Below, in pieces: positions 56,547-64,000 of a DNA stretch of 64,000 nucleotides (its first letter is position 1; every line of letters starts with the position of its first letter). The notes under the pieces are model-generated. The model was given only the letters and a program-made list of their open reading frames with translations. It was not told the DNA's origin and did no database searches. The position numbers were made by a program, and so were the translations under genes. The stretch covers positions 16,408,891-16,472,890 of the forward strand of contig NC_049905.1 of the NCBI RefSeq assembly GCF_001411555.2, written 5' to 3'. Origin of the DNA: Juglans regia. Lineage: Eukaryota > Streptophyta > Magnoliopsida > Fagales > Juglandaceae.

Positions 56547-59500
56547 AAGGGGAGAATAACGCCCAGTTTTTTTGGAAATTTTCAGCTAAAAAGCATAATA
56601 TGGTTAAGGAAATGGCATTATCAAATGGAAGAGTGCTGAAGACTCTAGAGGATATTCATGTTGCTACGGTAGATTATTTTTCTGAATTTTTGTAGGCTAT
56701 ACCTAGTGGGCCTCTTCCGGATTTATTTCCATGGGTCGAGAAAATTATATCGGATGAAGAAAACTTCAGCTTATGTTTAATGCCTACTAGCGCGGATGTA
56801 AAGGAAGCTTTGTTCTCGATTCCGGAAGGTTGCAGTCTGAGGCCAAATGGATTTGGCTCAGGTTTTTTCAAAGATTGTTGGGATATTGTTGAGGAGGATG
56901 TTGTGGAGGCAGTTTGTGAATTTTATTGAGGCTCGAAACTTCCAAGGTATTATTCCTCTTCTTATGTGGTACTTGTTCCCAAAATGAGTAATCCAACAGA
57001 CTTTGATAAGTTTAGGCCTATCAGCCTTTGCTCAATTTTATACAAGGTGTGTTCCAAATTAATAGTCCAACGTTTAGCCCTGGTGCTTCCTCACATTATT
57101 TCCTTGCAACAAGGAGCATTTATATCTAGTAGAAACATATTTGAGAATGTCACCTTAACTCAAGAGTTGGTACACAGCTTAAGAACACAAACAAGAGGTG
57201 GTAATGTTATGATCAAGATCGATATTGCAAAAGCTTATGATAGGATCAACTGGGAATTTCTTATGCATGTGTTTGCTTCATTTGGATTTTCTGTCCAAGT
57301 GTGTAATTTGATTAAACAATGTGTTTCTTCTCCTTGGTATTCGGTGGTAATGAATGGCACGACTAAAGATTTTTTTAAAGGTGGGCGAGGCTTGAGACAA
57401 GGAGACCCATTGTCACCTTATCTTTTTATCCTTGTTGAAGAAATCCTATCTCGTTTGTTAAAGGCAAATTTTGAAGATGGTACCATTGAGAAGTTTTCTT
57501 TACCTCAAGGGGCCCTTTTGATCTCACATTTATTGTATGCAGATGATTTAGTTATTTTTTCTAACGGGGGAAGAAGTCGTTGCATGGTATTAAGGAGGTT
57601 TTTCAGATGTATGCAAAATGGTCGAATCAAGTTGTTAACTCAGGCAAATCTGCAATTTTTTTCTCCCACAAAATCTCCATGTCTCGAAGAAGAGTGTTGC
57701 TTAGACTTATGGGTTTTTCTAAAGGCCATTTCCCATTCAAGTATTTAGGTGTCCCAAATGCTATTGGGAGACTTAAAGCACGAGATTTAGATGAAGTGGT
57801 AGGACGTATAACAGAGAGGCTTGTCGGTTGGCAAAATAAGGTTTTGTTTAAAGGTGCTAGATTGTCTCTCCTATGGCATGTGATCTCAAGTATTCCGATA
57901 TATATTTAATTTCATGCATTTGGTGTCCTATTTCTATTATTTCTTTGTTGAACAAAAAATTCAATAGCTTTTATTGGGGGTTTGCGAATGGGAAGCCAAA
58001 AAAAAGGTAGGTGGCATGGGACGTTTTATGTAAACCAGTTCAAGAAGGGGGCCTTGGCTTAAGGAGTTTGATAGAGGTTCAACAGTCTCTCCATATGAAG
58101 TTTGTTTGGAAACTTTTAACAGAGAATTCATTATGGTCAAAGTTTTTCAAGGCTAAATATGTTAAAGATAAACACATTTCCTTGGTGAATCTTGCAAAAG
58201 GATTGAGATTTTGGTGAATGATGATGAGTTGTGTTTCAGCTGTTCTTAAGCTCTCTAGATGGAAAGTTAAGGAGGGAAATGCTTCCTTTTGGAGAATTAT
58301 CTACTGGGTTGTAATTCGGATCCAATAGATGCTCTGCATCTCCTGATTAAGGAATGCAGATTGGAACGAGGGTGGAATGAGGAGCTGTTGAGTGGTTTGG
58401 TAGGGCGAGAAAAAATGGTTGAGATTACTCATCACCTGGGCAGTCCTAAGGAAGGTAAAGATTGGTTTGTTTGGAAAGAAAACTCAAATGGGGAATTTTC
58501 TACTAAGTCTGCATGGGAAGCATTGCGTGTGAAGCATCCATCCTTCCAGTGGGCAGCATGGATTTTGCATTCAGTGCTTCCGAAGAACATTTCGATTACT
58601 ATGTGGTCGGATATGAAAAATGCATTATCTATGGATGACAAGGTAAGGAGGGTTGGAATAAATTTAGTATCAAAGTGTGAATGATGTAGTAATGGTGCCT
58701 TTGAAGATTTAAACCATGTTCTTGCTTTAGGTTAGGTAGCTCATGACTTTTGGAAAAGGCTTTCAGCATTGATGGGCATTCCATTTATGCAGTCAAGAGG
58801 TTGGAAAGAAAGAGCTTTAATCTGGTTCAAGGAGCTTTAATCTACTCCCGTGTATTTTGTGCTGGCAATTGTGGTTGTGGAGGTGCACGGCGAGAATGGA
58901 GGGTAAGGTGGAGTCGTAGGAAACTGTTTGGCGGAGAGTAAAATATTGGATTGCTTAGGTAGCTTTGAAGCAAAAGGGTGCCAATAGCTTTTCTAAAGCT
59001 GATGAAATTATTTTGAAAGAACTGAATGTGCCTATGAAATGGAGAAAACCAAGTAAAGCTAGAGTGGTGCAGTGGAATTGCCCGTCTAGACGATGTTGCA
59101 AGCTGAACACAAATGGCTATTGTTGGGGAATCCAGGGGTCTCGGGTGTGGGTGGGGTAGTTTGGAATGATTGTGGGGAAGTTGTGGTGGCTTTTCTAGAG
59201 AAAATTCTTGATGGAACTAATAATTCGGCTAAGTTATATGCTCTATTACATGGAATTCGAAAATGCAAGATAATGGGAATTGGAAGGTTGGAACTGGAAC
59301 TGGACTCACTAATCATTGTGAATTGGCTAAAGCAGAAGAAATGTGGGTTGTGGTACTTAGAAGAATTTTGGGAGGAGATTTAGCAGATTCTTTCTACTAT
59401 ATCTTTCTCGGTGCAGCATGTTTTCTGAGAAGGGAAATTTTGTAGCTAATAGACTTTCCAAGATGGGTGCAGCAGGGACTTCTCTGTCCTGGTTTGATAG

Positions 59501-59670
59501 GAACTCTCTTGCTCTACAGGTTAAAGGGTTGCTGAGAATGGATAAATTGAGGTTGCCGGTTTTACATTGTTGATAATGGTTTATGGTAGTTCTGTTTGCT
59601 TGGGCGTTATTTGTTCTTTGGCAGGTTGTTTATATGGTTTTCTCCACCAAAAGTGAGGCCAATAATCAAT
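56547..59670 (+). pseudogene. LINE ORF2 remnant, copy B
   Basis: Second copy of the LINE at 1-2942, starting further upstream with the endonuclease-RT linker (56574-56960; MALSNGRVLKTLEDIHVATV, PSADVKEALFS-like SADVKEALFSIPEGC). The RT is better preserved, open from 56966 to 57748: MVLVPKMSNPTDFDKFRPIS, DIAKAYDRINWEFLMHV, GGRGLRQGDPLSPYLFI, LLYADDLVIFSNGG. A frame change near 57600 leads to FPFKYLGVPNAIGRLKARDL. The zf-RVT part spans 58011-58684, and RNase H 58965-59445 has an N for the first catalytic Asp (LNTNGY, where copy A has LNTDGC). Like copy A it carries stops and frameshifts and cannot be active. Confidence 0.9.
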
Positions 59671-61630
59671 AAATTTTCTTTGGATTAGCAATGAAGCAAC
59701 TAAAAGGTAGAATTTTAAACATGCATGCTCTACAAATTCTCTAGTATTTGTCGGGACTCTGAAGCTAAAAGATCATTATAGTAGTGATTCATGTTGTTTT
59801 ATGTGCAAAATTTTCCTATTGTTCCAACACATGCCAATGAAACTTGACGGATGGATGTGCAAAATAAGGACCCCATCTAATTTCCAACCACCCTTTGTAA
59901 TTGCTTACTGTCGATGTTGTAATGTGTGTTGTACCTAGCTAGATCATTGTATTTCTCCATTTTTTGTCCATTTGAAGTATTGTAAGGGCTAGCACAACTT
60001 TGTAATTGGTTTTGTCACATTACATTTGCATCTGCATCTTTCTTATCGACTGAGTGTTGAGTGAAATCTCTGTCTAAGGTTCGCTCTAGCGACATATCAA
60101 ACGAACTTTCTATTGAACACAAGCTTCTTTTCTCTTTCCTATTGGAGGGTATGCTTAGAATGCATTTTTGCAAACACATCATCATGGTGCTTTGAATAGT
60201 ATGCTAACACAAGAAGAGGCGAGATGCAAGAAAAAATACAACAAATCATCTTGGGTTTCAATTTTCAAACAGAGGCCAAATACATGTGAAGATTCTACTC
60301 ACTCCTACAGTTTAGTTTCATTCTCATCAATATGCTATACCAAGTACTAGGTGCTCAGATGGCTAAATTCTCCTAAATGGCAAGAAAGGAACCCAGAATA
60401 TTTCAGCCAACATATGGTTAAATACTTCTGAATGGAAAGAAAAGGACCCAAACACTCATCACCTCACTTTTAAGCAGCATAATAATTTGATCTAGGGTCC
60501 CATTCTATCCTCTTTTGACATTCCAATAACTGTAAAAATCTCTTTGTATGCTCACTTTGTCTTCTATTTCTTTTTCTCCCCTATTAATTTCCATTAAAAA
60601 AATCTGCCTCCCAAAGAAAAAGAATTTTCTATATAATATTTTTGGCCCTATATCAACAAAGTGATGCTAGTGTGGTGATCTATAGGGGGCTCTTGGTAAA
60701 TAATTCAAGATATTTATACTTTAAAAAATTAAAATTCACATATGAAGAAGAAGAATCAGGTTGGGTTGGAAAACCCGATTTTGTTATGTATAGGATTCAG
60801 GATGGAATTCAGTCATGGATATTCGGACCGAAAATAGTTTATATTTTCGAGTCGGGTTGGAATCCTCAATTTTGGGTCGAGTGAGCAGTGCTATGTAAGG
60901 AATAACATAGGACAACTTAATTTTCTCTTCTGCTCCTCTCTTTCCGGCCTTGAAATTCAAGACCCATGCCCATGAGCTATGTTCTTCCAAACCAACTAGG
61001 TCATGGGTCTCTCTCGACAGAACCCACGCCCTTAGATGTGGGTTTCTCACGCCACAGACTAAGGTCAAATCGTGGGTCTCCCATGAGTCTCCTCAGCTTT
61101 GAGGGCCAAGGCCCAACCATGATTCTCCATGCCAAGACATGATCACCATTTGCCTTTTGGGTCTTGGTATATTTTTATAGTCAGATATTGACTGAGTTTG
61201 CAAAGTCTACTATAAGGCCTTCGCAAAAATTCGTTTTGACATTGAAATTTGAGTTCTTCTAACCTGTTGTGTCTTGATCTCTCTAAAAGCTTTAAATTCA
61301 TATAAAGTAGAACCATGATGTCGTACAAATCAACTCGTCGAATTTGTCGAAACCAAAAAACACTACACTGTCGAAGACGAAAACACTCTCTTCACCGTTG
61401 CCAATCGTAGAGGTTATCACAGAGGTGCATTCTCTCTCTTTCTCTCTTCTCTTGAGGTAAGATTTAAGTTTTCTGCTTGGGTCTATAGGAGGATGAAGAG
61501 TTTATAATTGATGAAGACGAATGGAGATTTTATAAAAATGTAAATGAATTGGACGAGATGTTTCTTTGGTAGTTCTTATAATTGATGAAGGGATTGTTGG
61601 GAGTCGTGGAGATAATCTTTGCACTTGTTT
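59671..61630. repeat. Non-coding flank of LINE copy B (duplicate of 2943-4600)
   Basis: Follows the first copy through ACACAAGCTTCTTTTCTCTT, TTTTTGGCCCTATATCAACA and GGATGGAATTCAGTCATGGA. About 350 bp (61085-61455) are present here and absent from copy A. No gene recognised; frames such as 60642-60884 are chance readings. Confidence 0.75.
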
Positions 61631-61923
61631 CTGTCGTCCCTTAACACCATCTGATATTTAGATTTGCTTTTCACTTCCTCTGGTAATGTGATTTACTTAC
61701 CAAAAAATAGAAAATTATTGTTGGGTTTTATGCAGTCCTTCTTAATTTTTGGACGTAACCCCATAGATCTCAATTATCCATAGGAACGTTACTCTAATGT
61801 TTGGGAATGAATATTCTTCTATTTCTTTCCATTTTTCAGGAATCTTTAGTATCAACATGTGAAAAACAAGATAAATGACCTTAGATGGGCATTTGATATT
61901 GTATCTCTCTCTTCAAACTAGAG
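61631..61923. other. Sequence unique to copy B before the Copia remnant
   Basis: Not found in copy A between the corresponding points (about 4600-4625). No motif recognised. Confidence 0.4.
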
Positions 61924-62029
61924 TGTTGAGGGAAAAATTAGTTTGTTGGAATATTCTTGTGAAACCTGTGTAAAATTATGTTGCAACAAGTGTTGAAGTG
62001 GTGTAACATGAAAAGGATTAAAGTGTGCT

Positions 62030-62190
62030 CAACACGACTCGAGCAGAACTCTTCTAGAGGGGTTCGCTCGATGTGTGCATGATGTAGCGCTCGAGCAGAA
62101 CCCTTCCAGAGAGGTTCGCTCGATATGCACTCGATGTAATGCTTGAGCAGAACTCTTCTAGAGAGGTTCGCTCGATGTGTGCTCAACGTC
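62030..62190. repeat. Tandem repeat in the Copia LTR (second copy 62860-63030)
   Basis: Units of about 55-60 bp built on CTCGAGCAGAACTCTTCTAG, AGAGGTTCGCTCGATGTGTG and CTCGACGTAG. About three copies lie in the 5' LTR part and four in the 3' LTR. Confidence 0.75.
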
Positions 62191-62252
62191 GTTTCATGCC
62201 TAGGTTTTAAAAAAAAAAACCTACGCATGAAACGACGTCGTTTCATGCGTAG
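62187..62252. repeat. Nested palindromes (perfect 32-bp core at 62221-62252)
   Basis: 62221-62252 is a perfect palindrome: arm CTACGCATGAAACGAC followed by its complement. The left arm also pairs with an upstream copy (62187-62208, CGTCGTTTCATGCCTAGG) across a run of A. An AT dinucleotide run (62258-62277) follows. Confidence 0.85.
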
Positions 62253-62284
62253 TTTTTATATATATATATATATATATAAAAACA

Positions 62285-62465
62285 CAGATGCGGGGCGGGG
62301 CGGGTGTGACCCCCATCCCGCACCCGCCCCCGGATAGAGCCCCAGATGCGGGGCGGGTGACCCCGCCCTCGCATCTGGCAGACGGGGTGGTCCGCCCCGC
62401 CGCACGGGTGCGGGGCGGAAACGGGCCGGGGCAGCGGGGGCGGGGCCCCGCTGCCCACCCCTAAA
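62285..62465. mobile_element. GC-rich non-autonomous element fragment
   Basis: About 75-80% G+C in an AT-rich setting, with GCGGGGCGGGGCGGGTG-type runs and internal inverted repeats (CCAGATGCGGGGCGGGTG against CCCGCCCTCGCATCTGG). It ends GGGGCCCCGCTGCCCACCCC, the complement of GGGGTGGGCAGCGGGG, which resembles a hAT-type terminus. No matching left end was found. G-rich runs could form quadruplexes. Confidence 0.5.
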
Positions 62466-63720
62466 TTGAACTCAATTTGCTTAATGAAAAGTTTTTTTAT
62501 GAAAATTGTGCTTGTCATGTCTATACATGTATTCTAGTTTGTAATTTGCGAACAAACATTGTTTATACTTATGAGAATATTTCTTGCATTTTTTTGTTGG
62601 TACATTTAACCGTTTGCTAAGTGTTTGCAGAAATATCTCAACGTGTTCAACACTATGCCTAAATCATGGGAATCCTATTTGGGGTGTGTCAAGATTAGGT
62701 CCTATGTATATGTTAGAGGTTGTCACATAAATGCCAAAGGGGGAGATTGTTGAGGAAAAAATTAGTTGGTTCGCATATTCGTGTGAAAACCTGTGTAAAA
62801 TTATGATGTAACAAGTGTTGAAGCAGAGTAACATGGAAAGGATTGAAGTGTGCTCAACACGGCTCGAGTAGAACTCTTCTAGAGAGGTTCGCTCGATATG
62901 CGCTCGACGTAGCACTCGAGTGGAACTCTTCTAGAGAGGTTCGCTTGATGTGTGCTTGACGTAGTGCTCAAGCAGAACTCTTCCAAAGAGGTTCACTAGA
63001 TGTGCGCTCGACGTGTCGCTCGAGCAGTTTCTGAAAGACAACGTGCGCTCGACTTGAGCTCGAGCCAATGTTCAAGACAACTTAAAATTCAGGGTTTTAA
63101 GCGTCATGATCAACAGGGACTATATATAGAACAATTTATTTATGTTCTTCGGTGTGTAGAAACAGAGCAAAAACCCTAGTTGCGTCCAAGAGCCATAGAG
63201 AGAAACTTTTCTCTACATTGTGAATCTCTCTTGGACAAACACATCTCCACCACACCACACTCAAGATCAAACCTTATTTAAGTCCATTGAAGTGGACGTG
63301 TTCATTGGCCAGAAGAGTCCGGAGCTACTATTGATGTAGAGATTGAGAGGTTCTCGTGGGAAGCTATAGAAAGGTCGGAGTTTCAGCACTACATGCTTGT
63401 AGAGATCGAGTGGGTCACTTGTGGTGTTGCAAGCCAAGTTTAGCTACTACAAAGGTTTTGTGAGTGTCTCTAAATTGGTTGTAACAAACTTTTTTCTATA
63501 GTGAATTTTAGGTGGTGTCTTACACCCGGAGTGGTTTTAGAATTTGAAGACATTCTTCAAATGAGTTTCCACTTTATGACCAAAATCATTGTGTTGATTA
63601 TTTGTGTTATTTGATTCATTGATTAATTGTTTGTTTGACTATAGTTTTGAGAAGACCATCAAAATTGAATTACACCTATTCACCCCCCCTCTAGGTGTAG
63701 TGATTGGTAGAACCACTGCA

Positions 63721-64000
63721 TTTTCATAGACCATTCAATTTAATAGAAAATAAAAGATGATCTTGATCCTTAATTAGTTTTTATTAATAATTACCAATAG
63801 AGAATTAAAGAGAATATTGATCCTTATGTTTTTCTTTTTACTATCAAAACTGTATGACTATGATGACAAAACAAATATCATTAACAAATTAGCCCCTTTT
63901 TTAACTTGTTGCCTTAGGACATTGTTCTTGGAGTACTAAATGTTTACTTTCTTAACCTTTAATGCATCCACCTTTTTAAAAGGAAGTTAACTTTTATATT
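63721..64000. repeat. Flank of LINE copy B resumes (duplicate of about 4612-4910)
   Basis: CATAGACCATTCAATTTAAT, then AATAATTACCAATAGAGAAT and CAAAACTGTATGACTATGAT, follow copy A to the end of the window. Confidence 0.85.

Larger units (their letters stand above)
61924..63720 (+). mobile_element. SIRE-like Copia remnant with 3' LTR
   Basis: The 3' LTR begins TGTTGAGGAAAAAATTAG at 62749 after the polypurine tract AAAGGGGGAGA (62737-62747) and ends ACCACTGCA at 63720. TTCACCCCCCCTCTAGGTGT near its end is typical of SIRE/Maximus-type LTRs. A partial 5' LTR starts with the same TGTTGAGGGAAAAATTAG at 61924 and breaks off near 62200. Between them are a palindrome, a GC-rich insert and about 290 bp of the element's 3' non-coding internal region. 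gag and pol are gone. The copy at 1-4910 lacks this element. Confidence 0.75.

Noticed and set aside
60642..60884. Open frame MALYQQSDASV present in both flank copies
   Set aside because: The frame has different length and ending in the two copies (4002-4196), contains no domain and is not conserved as a protein.

Overview
The window is repeat-rich nuclear DNA of a flowering plant. It shows plant-type LINEs, Gypsy chromoviruses, Copia, CACTA and hAT remains, a TRIM, many MITEs, high AT content, and a plant-specific GLUTAMINE DUMPER gene. The GATGA-rich MITEs (10738-10955 and relatives) resemble ones I associate with Fagales (walnut/hickory/oak group); that placement is an inference from memory. 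I see no tRNA, rRNA, CRISPR or bacterial-type signal.

Layout. 1-2942 is a broken LINE (copy A), followed by non-coding flank, a broken hAT transposase (5590-6935) and small retroelement relics to 9261. Only 10275-12125 looks like ordinary gene space: a two-exon gene for a small secreted peptide precursor on the minus strand, head to head with an intact single-exon GLUTAMINE DUMPER gene on the plus strand. A duplicated non-coding unit S follows. Copy S-A (14136-16008 plus 32123-33346) is split by a 16.1-kb CACTA transposon (16009-32119); copy S-B (49323-51098 plus 56506-56546) keeps the corresponding empty site, which fixes the CACTA ends and its 3-bp target duplication.

CACTA1 carries tnpD and tnpA remains on the plus strand and, divergently, a third gene resembling the 'putative plant transposon protein' family. 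It also holds a complete TRIM, a 4.4-kb solo Gypsy LTR and a 5'-truncated LINE. A second, oppositely oriented and end-truncated CACTA (33350-49322) has the same three-gene plan. Its third gene is interrupted by an 11.1-kb Gypsy chromovirus (36377-47471) flanked by a perfect 5-bp duplication and internally scrambled into inverted LTR arms plus an inverted pol segment.

51099-56505 holds a Copia 3' end and two nested minus-strand Gypsy remnants. 56547-64000 is a second copy of the LINE and flank seen at 1-4910, with an extra SIRE-like Copia remnant (61924-63720) containing a perfect 32-bp palindrome and a very GC-rich insert.

Working picture: an old segmental duplication repeatedly invaded by nested transposons, leaving one small island of host genes. 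The most unusual items are the self-inverted chromovirus, the three-gene divergent CACTA architecture, a possible 120-nt intron in a Gypsy gag-pol, and the unrecognised small peptide gene sharing a short promoter with GLUTAMINE DUMPER.
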